Source: Flectonema sp. DT1601 (taxonomy: Eukaryota; Euglenozoa; Diplonemea; Diplonemida; Diplonemidae). Taken from it: a stretch of DNA of 64,000 bases. The notes beneath the pieces are model-generated. The model was given only the letters and a program-made list of their open reading frames with translations, did not search any database and was not told the DNA's origin. Each line of letters starts with the position of its first letter. The stretch's first letter is position 1. A program made the position numbers and the translations under genes. Of the stretch, positions 13,017-22,918 are shown one piece after another. Location: positions 496,001 to 560,000 of the forward strand of contig OZ025781.1 in assembly GCA_964019425.1 (NCBI GenBank), given 5' to 3'.

Positions 13017-16000
13017 TTTTTCTTTCATTAGTTAGTTTTTTTAAATTAGTTTTGGTCACTTTTTCCCACTCCTCCGCTTTTTTTTCTTTTTTTTTTTTTT
13101 TCCCCCATTCCCTCCCAATAAATAATAATTGACATCATTTTTCCTCCTTTCACTGCTTGGAGGACTCAACAAGAGCAAAGAAAAAAAAAAATTTATTCGG
13201 AAGAAAATGTTCGAAAATGATATCTCAAAACTCTTATAAACAGAAATGGAATGATTTGAACGTTCTTCTGAAGAAAAAAAAAACCCTGGGAATAAAGATG
13301 CGAACCGCCTGGTGACATGTGGTGTGGACTGTCTGACTTGTCCCCATGGCTTGTTCCTACCTTTAGGCTTTCCGTTGATAAGCATTCGCCAACCGCGAGC
13401 ACCCACTTGATATATTCGATATGAAAAACAAATAATAAAAGTGTGAGTTGGAATTGTTTTATATTTTTTTTTCTGTTAGCAAGCCTTCGCGAAGCTTCTC
13501 TTGAGCAGTACTGACGCTTGTCAGCAGAATTCCGTTCGTTTTGAGTAGTGGTTATAAGCGAGGTGAAGTAGGAAAAAAAAAAAAAAAACAAAACAACCAT
13601 ACGTTTCTTGAAGTCTCTTTTTTTTTTTTTATTCCTTCCCCGGAATTGAAGTTTTTTTAGCGGGAAAGAAGAAAAAAAAAAAAAAGAAAAAAATGAACTA
13701 CGTTTCTTATTTACAAGGGAATCATACAGCAGGACCAATTTGCTTTGTTCTTGGAACGAAAAAACAAAACAAAAGACAAAAAAAAAAAAAAAAAAAAATG
13801 CTTATTCGTTAAAAACAAACAAACAATCAAAAAAAAAAAAAAAAAAAAAAAAAGAATTCTCTCTTCGTTTTAATTACCTGAACAAAACGTGCTCAACCTG
13901 CAACTCAGATAGAAGGATGCCAATGCTGTTGTGCATCTGTGTCTGTAAGCGGAGTAAGTGAGCAGGGAAAAATAAAAAATAAAAAATAAATAAATTAGAA
14001 TACTAACATTCTTAACACTTGCAAACTTTTACTTTTATCATAATGTACCGTAAGTTAGAATGTATTCGAAGCAAAGTCGAGAATAGCATTTTAGGTTTTC
14101 CCAAAATAAGGATTTATTTCCTTTTTTTTTACGTTTCCTGGATAATTCCAGGATTGTTCAGCAACCACAATCAATGTTAAATAGTAACTGCACGAAAGGT
14201 GTGCTTGCTTAAAATATTTTTCCCCCCATTTTTTTTTTATTTTTTTCTGTATTTGTTTTTTTTTATTTTTTATTTGTTTTTTTTTTTCGCATCTTGTTAC
14301 CGGCAAGCCGCAAGTTCCGAGGCAACCGGCCATCGGACTTTTCACCTGTTTCAAAAAATAGAATATAACATAGTAAGGAAATAAGTAATTAAAAAAACTA
14401 GCTGAACTGACTATGTTTTTTTTTTATTACTTATTTTATTCACCAACTGACTTAAAAGTGATCAAAAAAAAAAAACTTCTTATTTTTGTGCGTTCCATTT
14501 TCTTTTTCTCCCTCTGCATTCTTTTTTTTCTCTTTTTTTCTTTTTTTTTTTCTTGACCCTACTTAAATAACACCTTGTAGTTTGCTGTTGTGAAAAAAAA
14601 AAAAAAAAAAAAAAAAAAAGGAAAACAACAACAACAATCGAGATAAAGAACAAAGCTTTATAACATAACGTGAATGGAAGTATAATGGGAATCGTTAAGC
14701 AGGGCAAGTAAGTTACTAAATAGTGGTTAGCACGCAATTTTTTTGTGCAACCATTTATTAATTTTTTTTATATAAAAAAAAAAAAGAAAAAAAAAAAGAA
14801 GAAAAAAAACCACAGACGACGTCACACCTTTTAATATGCCGCTTGCGGTGTTGCAGCGGTGCTTTTTTCAATTATTTTTTTTTTTTTCATCCCCTTTTTT
14901 TTAAAAAAACTTTTTTCGCCATTCATTTCCCTATTTCCCTCCCCCTTTATAATTGCCATTGGCATCGGTGTTATCTATAAATGTTTTGAGCAGCCAAGTT
15001 TGGTCTATTCACTGCACTGTTTCTCTCTCGATGGGAACAACGGAAAAAAAAAACAAGACGTGTCCGCGGATAAGTTAAAAAAACGTTTGTTATAACATTA
15101 ACTTCGGATACTGTCTTATAACTGACGTTGGCGTTAGTTAGCCCCCCTTTCTTTTTTAGGTTTGTCACTCAGTGATAGATCGTTTATTGTTTCGAGCAGT
15201 CAAAAAGTCAAGTTTAGTCTTTTTTTTTTCGGAAATAGTTTTTCCAATACTGTTCCTTCCTCCCCGCTGTGTTTCTTGTCGCAAATACTGTCGGTTCATT
15301 TGTGTCATGTTTCCAAAATATCATTTTATTATTATTATATATAGTTTCTACCATGTTGTATAAATGCACGGACCTGTAAAAATACCTCTTTTGATTGTTT
15401 TTGTACTAGGAATCACTGGTGCTTTTAGAAAAAAAAAAAAAAAAACATTAAAAAAAAACATTAAAAAAAAAAATGAAATAAGTGGAAATTAGCTTTTGAA
15501 CAAAAATTTCTTTTTTTTTTTTTGATACTTAAGCTTATTAACAAGTACTTTGTTGGCCTTCTGCCAGTCATATTTTTTTTCCAATAAAAAAGCCATTCCA
15601 CTGCCTCGCTTTACTTGTTGTGTGGATTTGAAAATACCTTTTTTCCCCCCTTTTTTTTTTGCGTCTAGCATTGAATTGGCGAATACAATCTACTCTCGCT
15701 GCATCGGCGTTGGGTCTGGCCCCCTTTTTTTTTTCTCTTTTTTTTTTTTTTTTCCATCCCTTATCGCATATTGAAAAGTAGTATTTCCGTTTTGGAAAAT
15801 GGCGTTGAAGGGCAAAAAAAAAAAAAAAAAAAAAAAAATTACAAAATCAACACACCTTTCCCTCTCGCGCGAAGCTGTTGCAGATGGATTCGTGTTTCAG
15901 TTGTGTGACCTGATATTTTTATAGGTGCTAGACTAGCTAAAACAAACCCATAAACTCGAAAAAAAAAAAAAAAAAAAAAAAAAAAACATAAGGCGCGAAC

Positions 16001-16489
16001 GATTGGGCTTAAAAAAAAGCTTTGTTTTCTTTTGTTTTCTTCCCTGTCTTTTATCTTTCCTCCCTTATGAACCCTCCCTCAGAAGCACGATAGCTTTGGC
16101 TATGCGACAAAAAAAAAAAAGTGGAAAAAAAAAAAAAAAAAAAAAAATATCCATTTGAGTTTAATGATCCATTTACGACTAATATCTCTAGCTGTGGATA
16201 GGTTTCGTGTGGCGTCTTCAGCAGATATTAACTTTCGCCCAACGATTGTTGACTAAACTGTTTTTTTTTCAGTGCGTCTCCCTTCCCATTCCTGTTTTTG
16301 CCTTGTTTTGAGATGACTTTATAAACGTCTTTTTCATCACCTCACAGGATCATAAAATATGACGGCAAACTCGCAATAAATATATTTTTTTTTCTTTGGT
16401 GTGGTTTCCCTCTTCCCGAATGAATTTTTTTTTTTTTTTTTTTTTTTTTTGTTAGTCAGTTGAAAAAAAAAAAAAAAAAAAAAAAATTA
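13017..16489. other. Long gene-free intergenic region
   Basis: About 3.5 kb of AT-rich DNA with many poly(A)/poly(T) runs (for example 13776-13798, 14593-14619, 15814-15838, 15960-15986 and 16426-16450). Open frames on both strands encode only Lys/Phe/Leu-rich low-complexity peptides. The less biased stretch 13200-13410 has no family signature. A noncoding RNA could be hidden here, but nothing supports one. Confidence 0.55.
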
Positions 16490-17629
16490 ATGAAATGGGT
16501 GGTACTCTCACTAGTAATTCGTTTGTTAGTACTCACACTTGGTGTTGTAAACGACAGTAGCTCTGAACTACAACTTCTCCCTGTTAAATATGGAGATATT
16601 GATTATGATGTTTACACAGACGCGGCTGACTATATTGTTAAAGGTAAAAGTCCTTATGAACGACAGACATATCGTTATCCCCCAATACTGGCTCAGCTAC
16701 TTACGGTGAATATATTTGTTGGAAAAGCTGCTGGAAAGGTTTTATTTGTAGTGGTGGACATATTATGTGGGATTGTCTTGTATTCGATGTCAATCTCTGA
16801 TAAAGATCGTTTTTTAACTCGAATTTTCTGGTTTTTAAACCCTGTGGTCATTAACATTTCTACTCGTGGGAATGCAGATTCGATTGTGTTGCTACCGATT
16901 CTACTTTCTTTGTCGTTTTTAGTCAAACAAAAACCAAACTGCTTCTCTTCAGGATTATTTCTTGGTATCGCAATTTATCTAAGGTTATTTCCTGTTATTT
17001 ATATTTTTAATTGTGTTTTTTATTTGATGATAGTCTCAACTTGTTGGAAAGACTTTTTATTAAAATTTTCTGCTTTTGGAAGTTCGGTAGTGGCGACCGT
17101 ATCAATTCTTATATATATCGGTTACTGTCAGTTTGGTTCTGAATATCTGTGGGCTTCATATGGTTATCACTACGGTAGAATAGATCACAGGCATAATTTA
17201 AGTTCATTTTTTTTACCGTCGTATTTGGGAAGTTCAGTTCCAGGAGGGTTCTTGCCGCAATTGCTATCAATCGTGGTTGTGTCTTTCAGGTTTAGAAGTG
17301 CTCCAGAATTTTCATGGTTCGTTTCGACGATGTTGTTTGTAAGTCTAAACAAGGTCATAACAATTCAGTATTTTAGCTGGTATTTTGCTCTAGCACCCTT
17401 AGCACTTCGGTATGTCACGATGTCTACTAAGATAGCTGTTTCCATTTTAATTATTTGGGTGCTAACTCTCTTGAATTGGTTATTTTGGGCTTTCCTTTTG
17501 GAATTCAGAGCTCGTGATGTTTTCATTCCTCTTTGGATTTCATCGTTGTTGTTTTTGTTTGGTAACACGACGGTCATACTTTCTGTTATTTATTGTTATT
17601 CGAATCCTGTTAAAGTAAAGAACGAATAG
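16490..17629 (+). CDS. GPI mannosyltransferase 1 (PIG-M/GPI14 family, GT50)
   Basis: Predicted ER membrane enzyme that adds the first alpha-1,4 mannose to glucosaminyl-PI from dolichol-phosphate mannose in GPI-anchor synthesis. The 379-aa protein has an N-terminal membrane helix, then the family motif YGDIDYDVYTDAA (DxD-type at residues 36-38) and SPYERQTYRYPPILA, both hallmarks of PIG-M/GPI14. Eight or more hydrophobic segments follow. I start at the ATG at 16490 rather than the upstream TTG, because the upstream codons are only a poly-Lys run made by a 25-base A tract. The stop is TAG. It is slightly shorter than typical PIG-M (about 400-420 aa). The partner subunit PIG-X/PBN1 is not in the window. 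Confidence 0.9.
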   Translation: MKWVVLSLVIRLLVLTLGVVNDSSSELQLLPVKYGDIDYDVYTDAADYIVKGKSPYERQTYRYPPILAQLLTVNIFVGKAAGKVLFVVVDILCGIVLYSMSISDKDRFLTRIFWFLNPVVINISTRGNADSIVLLPILLSLSFLVKQKPNCFSSGLFLGIAIYLRLFPVIYIFNCVFYLMIVSTCWKDFLLKFSAFGSSVVATVSILIYIGYCQFGSEYLWASYGYHYGRIDHRHNLSSFFLPSYLGSSVPGGFLPQLLSIVVVSFRFRSAPEFSWFVSTMLFVSLNKVITIQYFSWYFALAPLALRYVTMSTKIAVSILIIWVLTLLNWLFWAFLLEFRARDVFIPLWISSLLFLFGNTTVILSVIYCYSNPVKVKNE

Positions 17630-17779
17630 AACGATACCATAAACCTGTCTCTTTTTCTATAACTCCTCCCTCTGTTCAGACTGTTGGAACAACAGAGAGG
17701 ATTTTGTCATATAAAAAGAAAAAAAAGCAACAACAAAAAACGTTATTACTGCTCTTTCAAACAGAGAAGGAAACATAAG

Positions 17780-20700
17780 ATGTACGATGGCAATGATGAC
17801 CATCAAGCTGATGGTTTGCTTCAGAAACATGGAGTTCTCCCACATGCGACGGGACTATTAAAATCACCAACGAGAAAGGCAAACAATCCAAGAAAAGGAA
17901 CTACCATGTTAGCCAGAGATGCGGCTGTTTCATTACTTCAATTGCTAATCGAAAATTTGGATTCTCTAAAACAGAAGTTGGGAACTCAACACCACGAAAT
18001 CAATCACATTGTTAATATTATAAGTGAAGAGGTTGTTGAAATTTTAATGAACAGAAGTATGGATAGCGACATCGGACTTGCTACTTTAACTGGAACCTCA
18101 TCACACGACAAACTAATACTAGCAGTGGTTCAGGCAGCCGATGTCAGCGGCAATGGTAAAGTAACATGGGATGATATTCTAACTCTTATGATTGATGCTG
18201 GTATGAAAGGACGAACAGTTGACATGAATACAACATTTAAAGGATACAGTGAAGTTCAAACAAACCAATCTGAAAAATTAACAACAATAACATCATTAAA
18301 ATACATACCAGAACGTCAGCTTGGTCTTATGTGTGAAGGAAGTCAATTGAGGTGGATATTCGTTAATGCAACAGGTTCTGGTGTTGTTCCGAACACTAAG
18401 CCGATGATCGTTCCTTCAAATGAGAAAAGAGGAACACCTCCATCGATAATAACATATGATTATTTACACTCTCATCAATCAGTTGTTGCTGGCTGTGGAG
18501 ATCTTTCAATAGTCTTACTCAACAGTGAAACAGGAGCAGTCGTTCAACAACTAAGTTGCGATACCACAACCACCACAATAAATTACATCAACGGAAAGTT
18601 ATATTCAGGTGATCGCGATGGAAAGATTTGGTTATGGAGGATAAAACGAGAAAATGCCAGAGGTGACACTGAAAAAGCCAAAGCTGGAAATGTTGCAATC
18701 GGAGCAGTCCTCGTTATTGAAGTAATAAGGAAGATATCACCTCACAATGGAGCTGTTACAGGTATTCTGTTGGCTTCATCTCATGGATGTTTAGTGTCTG
18801 CTAGCGCTGATCAGACTTTGGCGATTATATCTCCGGCTGGAGAGTTGATTCGTTCAATTTGTAATCACAGTGCGATGCCTTTCAGTGGAATTACTTATTC
18901 ACCTGAAGCTGATGTTGTAATTACTTGTGGGTCTTCACCTGATCCAATGGTATGGCTGCTTAGCAATGCGTCAACAAAAAAACCTTTCTTACTTACTGAT
19001 ACCCAACGACCTCACATTGGAAGTTTATGCGGCATTGAATCGATCGCAGGAACCCAACAGGTTATATCTTGTGACTCCAGAGGTGGAGTCAAGATTTGGT
19101 GTTTGTCGAGATACAGTTGCTTGCAAAGTATTCAATGTGGAGCTCAACAAGCAGTCATTAGGAAGAACCAATCACCAATACGATCACTAATGCTTGCGAC
19201 TCACAGCAGAATGTTAGTTGTTTCCAGTGCAGTCAGATCGTGGATATTTGAGTACGATTCTTCTGTGGGGTTGAGAACATCTGCTAACGACGCACCAGTC
19301 ATTTCAATTTATTTCTGCGCATCCGACAACACAGTCGTCACAGCTGGTGGTAACACAATAAGAGTGTGGGCTCTATCAACTGGAAAGATATTAACAAAAT
19401 ATGACATCTCGCACGATGTCAATACATGCTGTCTTTCTGAAGATGGGAATTACTTCATAGTCGGTGGTCCAACAGGAGTATTAAGTATTCATAGTATGGC
19501 AAGTGGTAAGAAACTTAGAGAGATAAAAACAAAACACAATGCAGACATTACAAGCATAACATATTGTAAAGGTAAGAATGCTTTACTATCAACTGCATGG
19601 AATGGGTCTGTCACAATGAGTACTCTTGACGAGGAACGGTTTCCAAGATCGATTGAGGCTGGATTCGATGCGTGGGCTCCCGTTGAAAGAAAATCATCAC
19701 CAGACACAAAAAGATCATCGTCACTCAGGAGGAGTACTTTACATTCAATAAATATGTTACACCAAGCTGGGGATTTACTCTCTTTTCAAGGATCTCCAGA
19801 GAGAACAACACCCCAACGAGGTAAAGAAATTGATGGAAAATGCACCGCTTACTCTGAACTACTTCACTTGTGTGCTATTGGTGACTCGAGAGACTCCATA
19901 ACTGTGTGGTCAACTACTGCTGATAAATCTATCGATTTACGACCACTTGCAAAATGTCAAAGTGAAGCCGCACTTCGAAATGCTGAAAAATCAATGTTAA
20001 GAGACATCACTGCTGTTACATTTGTTTATAATTATCCAGTTGTGATTGCGTCTAACAGTTTGGGTAATGTTCATGTTTGGTCAGTCGCTCCGTATACTTA
20101 TCCTAACCAATGCTTAGCTTGGTGGACGACTTTAAATAATAATGCTGCTGTTGGTGTTGGTTGTATGTCAACAGCGACAGATGACTTGACCGATTCTATA
20201 ATTTTATATGTTGGTGATGATGATGGGTTTATTTCTTGTTATAATATTGGTCTTTTACTGTCAGAATACGGGATGCACGACAGTAGTATCCCACCTCAGT
20301 ATCCGGCACCATCAAAGCACTCAATCCATAGAATCCAAAGATGGAGAGCTCATGCCTCTGGTATTCTCTCTTGTTGTATTATCCAAAAACATAATTTAAT
20401 TATAACAAGTGGCTTAGACCGACAAGTCACTGTCTGGTCGTTTTATGGATCCCTCGTAGGATCGTTGGATCAGAATGGTATTGCTCCGTATAAAATATTA
20501 ACTGATAAGCACAAGCTTTATTCTAATGACATTCCAGTATCCGCATTACAACCAAAAGACTATCACCTTGTTAACATTGAAGCAATGGATCAACAAGACT
20601 CACCTCAGGATGATACTCTAGATGTTTCTTCAATTCAAAAACCAAAAATTCAACCGAAATTTAGAATGGCTGGCAGAAAAGGTATTCGAAAACCACCACT

Positions 20701-21427
20701 TGGTAAGAGACGACATTCACGTTTCAACGATGGTGCTAGTGAGACTGATAGATACACAAGAAGAGGATCTTTAGGAGGGACGACAACATATTCAGCGTTA
20801 CCGGGAGAGTTGTCAGCATCCGTAGCGTTTAAGGATGAATTGTCATTCGAAAAAAAGAAAAGTTCGAGGCAAAGTAGAAGTGGATCTCCCACCCAATCAG
20901 TCAGCACACGACTATCTCCATCGAGGAGGAGTTTAAAATTACCAACACTCTCAGAAACTGTTAGCGCGGTCAGCATGAAGAGTGGCAGCAGTAGAAATAA
21001 AAGTAAATCAGTAATCTCAAGTCCGACTTCGAGAAAATCAAAGAGACGGCAATCTCAGTTTGCGATACCTGTACCTCCACCATCGGAACCCCCACAACCA
21101 CCGGTAAGAGCTCTGCCTGAGGGGTATTTAGAAATATTATCAAACATTAATAGTGACTCTGCGGCTCCTTCATTTCTTACGACCAATGAAACTCCAGGGA
21201 GATCTGACTTCTTGTCTCCTTCTCTCTCTTCACTTCCTCCGGGATCTCATGAATACCATTCACGTTCGAGGAAAATCCCTCGTGAGAATATTCAGGTTGA
21301 GGTAACAAATCGACTCACGGGTCAATCAAAAATGATGACTATGAAACAAGTCGCTGCACCGCAAGATGCGCATAGTGGATCTGAATTGCCATGGTGGGAG
21401 GAATTAGAAAAATTTTCCTTAACGTAA
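17780..21427 (+). CDS. EF-hand and WD40-repeat protein (WDR49/WDR64-like architecture)
   Basis: A 1215-aa predicted scaffold protein. An EF-hand-type calcium loop (DVSGNGKVTWDD, residues 121-132) precedes a long series of WD40 units across about residues 190-920. GDRDGKIWLW, SADQTLAII, TAGGNTIRVW, SGLDRQVTVW and similar strands are visible. The last 300 residues are Ser/Arg/Pro-rich, basic and probably disordered. The EF-hand-then-WD40 order resembles the WDR49/WDR64 family, some members of which are ciliary; a ciliary role here is only inference. The ATG at 17780 is chosen; the open frame extends upstream to 17684 with no ATG. The stop is TAA. Confidence 0.78.
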   Translation: MYDGNDDHQADGLLQKHGVLPHATGLLKSPTRKANNPRKGTTMLARDAAVSLLQLLIENLDSLKQKLGTQHHEINHIVNIISEEVVEILMNRSMDSDIGLATLTGTSSHDKLILAVVQAADVSGNGKVTWDDILTLMIDAGMKGRTVDMNTTFKGYSEVQTNQSEKLTTITSLKYIPERQLGLMCEGSQLRWIFVNATGSGVVPNTKPMIVPSNEKRGTPPSIITYDYLHSHQSVVAGCGDLSIVLLNSETGAVVQQLSCDTTTTTINYINGKLYSGDRDGKIWLWRIKRENARGDTEKAKAGNVAIGAVLVIEVIRKISPHNGAVTGILLASSHGCLVSASADQTLAIISPAGELIRSICNHSAMPFSGITYSPEADVVITCGSSPDPMVWLLSNASTKKPFLLTDTQRPHIGSLCGIESIAGTQQVISCDSRGGVKIWCLSRYSCLQSIQCGAQQAVIRKNQSPIRSLMLATHSRMLVVSSAVRSWIFEYDSSVGLRTSANDAPVISIYFCASDNTVVTAGGNTIRVWALSTGKILTKYDISHDVNTCCLSEDGNYFIVGGPTGVLSIHSMASGKKLREIKTKHNADITSITYCKGKNALLSTAWNGSVTMSTLDEERFPRSIEAGFDAWAPVERKSSPDTKRSSSLRRSTLHSINMLHQAGDLLSFQGSPERTTPQRGKEIDGKCTAYSELLHLCAIGDSRDSITVWSTTADKSIDLRPLAKCQSEAALRNAEKSMLRDITAVTFVYNYPVVIASNSLGNVHVWSVAPYTYPNQCLAWWTTLNNNAAVGVGCMSTATDDLTDSIILYVGDDDGFISCYNIGLLLSEYGMHDSSIPPQYPAPSKHSIHRIQRWRAHASGILSCCIIQKHNLIITSGLDRQVTVWSFYGSLVGSLDQNGIAPYKILTDKHKLYSNDIPVSALQPKDYHLVNIEAMDQQDSPQDDTLDVSSIQKPKIQPKFRMAGRKGIRKPPLGKRRHSRFNDGASETDRYTRRGSLGGTTTYSALPGELSASVAFKDELSFEKKKSSRQSRSGSPTQSVSTRLSPSRRSLKLPTLSETVSAVSMKSGSSRNKSKSVISSPTSRKSKRRQSQFAIPVPPPSEPPQPPVRALPEGYLEILSNINSDSAAPSFLTTNETPGRSDFLSPSLSSLPPGSHEYHSRSRKIPRENIQVEVTNRLTGQSKMMTMKQVAAPQDAHSGSELPWWEELEKFSLT

Positions 21428-22231
21428 AAACAGGAAGGAGAGGAGGAGAAGAAATAAATAAAATAAAAAAAAAACGACACTGACGCGGATGTTTGAAAAA
21501 AATATCTCGTTTTTTTTATTTTCGTCGTTTTTTCTTTTTTTTATTATTATCTAAACCTAGTGTATGTATTCCTGTGACTCTAAAAATTATATCGTCGTTA
21601 TTGTTATGTCTAATAGGCTTGAGTAATCTTTTATTTAATACCAAGCTTAACTCTCCTGTTCGTGTATTGGAATAAAAAAAAAGTAGAGCAGCGATGTGGA
21701 AATCATTCTCTCTTCTTGTTTCTGTTTACTATTTTTTTTAAATTTAATATTTGTGAGGCTCTCATCACAATATACATCAAAAAAAAGGGGAAAAAAAAAA
21801 AAAAAAAAAAAAAAAAACCCCTTTTCACTCTTCTTTCCAACCCCTTTTGTTTGCTATGCCACTATTTTATGTTTTGTTCATTCTTGTCATTGACCAGAAA
21901 TGGTTTTTTTTTTCGTATTTCTTTTTTTTAAAAATCTTTTTTTTATTCTTTTACGACTATGTGCGTAAAAAGTGAAGTCCTTTTTATTATTTCTGTAATA
22001 CTGTGTACACACTATGTGACTAATGTATTTCCTCTTTGAATGATACACATCAGAAGTGGTGTTGTTGTTGTTACTTTTCATATTCTAGTACCAAAAATAT
22101 TGAAAAAAAAAAAAAAACTACGTGTTTTTACTTTTTTTTTTGTGTTATTATTTTTGTTTGTAAAATTACATATTTTTTTCATTGATGTCAGTTTACACGT
22201 TTTTTTTTAAAAAAAAAAAAAAAAAACTCCA
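21428..22231. other. Gene-free intergenic region
   Basis: AT-rich spacer with long A runs (21788-21817 and 22209-22227) and T runs. Open frames are Lys/Phe low-complexity only. It presumably includes the 3' UTR of the WD40 gene. Nothing else is recognised. Confidence 0.55.
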
Positions 22232-22471
22232 ATGCCGGTTACTGCAGCTGCTGCTCCTGCAGCACAGAATCAAATGACGGTGTATTCTCAACCAATAACT
22301 TCAACTGGTGGAAATAAAACAGCAGCGGCATCGTCAGGATCTCATAAAAAGAAACATGACATGGGAAAGTTTACGAGGATGAAGTTAGGTAACGCCATTG
22401 GAAACCTGAGCGATACAACATTCGATTCTGTGGCAGGAGGTTCTGTTGGTTCAAATATTGACTTTTTGTGA
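22232..22471 (+). CDS. Small hypothetical protein, 79 aa
   Basis: Unrecognised. The ATG comes shortly after an 18-base A run, the same placement seen before the PIG-M and CAP/EGF starts. The N-terminal half is Ala/Ser/Thr-rich. A basic KKKHD segment and the ordered-looking tail FTRMKLGNAIGNLSDTTFDS...SNIDFL follow, ending in TGA. Composition is not the Lys/Phe noise of the surrounding DNA, so it may be a real small gene or the last exon of one. No upstream exon was found. Confidence 0.4.
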   Translation: MPVTAAAAPAAQNQMTVYSQPITSTGGNKTAAASSGSHKKKHDMGKFTRMKLGNAIGNLSDTTFDSVAGGSVGSNIDFL

Positions 22472-22548
22472 ACTAAATTGAATAACTCAAACAGATCAAC
22501 AGGCTGGTATTCATTATAACATTCGAGTAGTAACCGTGACTCGTGTTG

Positions 22549-22596
<48 letters not shown>

Positions 22597-22918
22597 CACC
22601 AATAGTAGTATTTTGGTTCATTTCGTCGGTGGATTCGCTAACCAGTTAGTTTGTCATTCGAGTTTTTTTTTTACACGCTCATCACACTGATCCTGTTGTT
22701 CAGATGAGATGACTGGCGTAGCTGATGTTGTTATCGTGAAGAAGTAACATGGTCTTTTTTTATTATTATTCACATTCCCTTTTTTTTTATACAGCAGTAG
22801 ATGAAAAAAAAAGAAAAAAAAAAAAAAAAGGCTGACATTGAAATTGAACTTTCCATTGTTACCCTTTTATAATAAGTTTATTTCTCTCTTATTTCAGCAC
22901 ACAGCCCCAATCAGGGCG
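22472..22918. other. Short spacer upstream of coatomer alpha
   Basis: Contains a T run of about 37 bases (22554-22592) and an A-rich tract (22802-22830). A TTATTTCAG at 22889-22897 could be a 3' splice site of a 5' UTR intron, but no matching donor was identified. No coding sequence is supported apart from the frame leading into the coatomer gene. Confidence 0.5.

Noticed and set aside
13193..13738. 181-codon minus-strand ORF as a membrane protein gene
   Set aside because: Built from T-rich homopolymers with Phe/Lys runs; no signal, motif or homologous neighbour.
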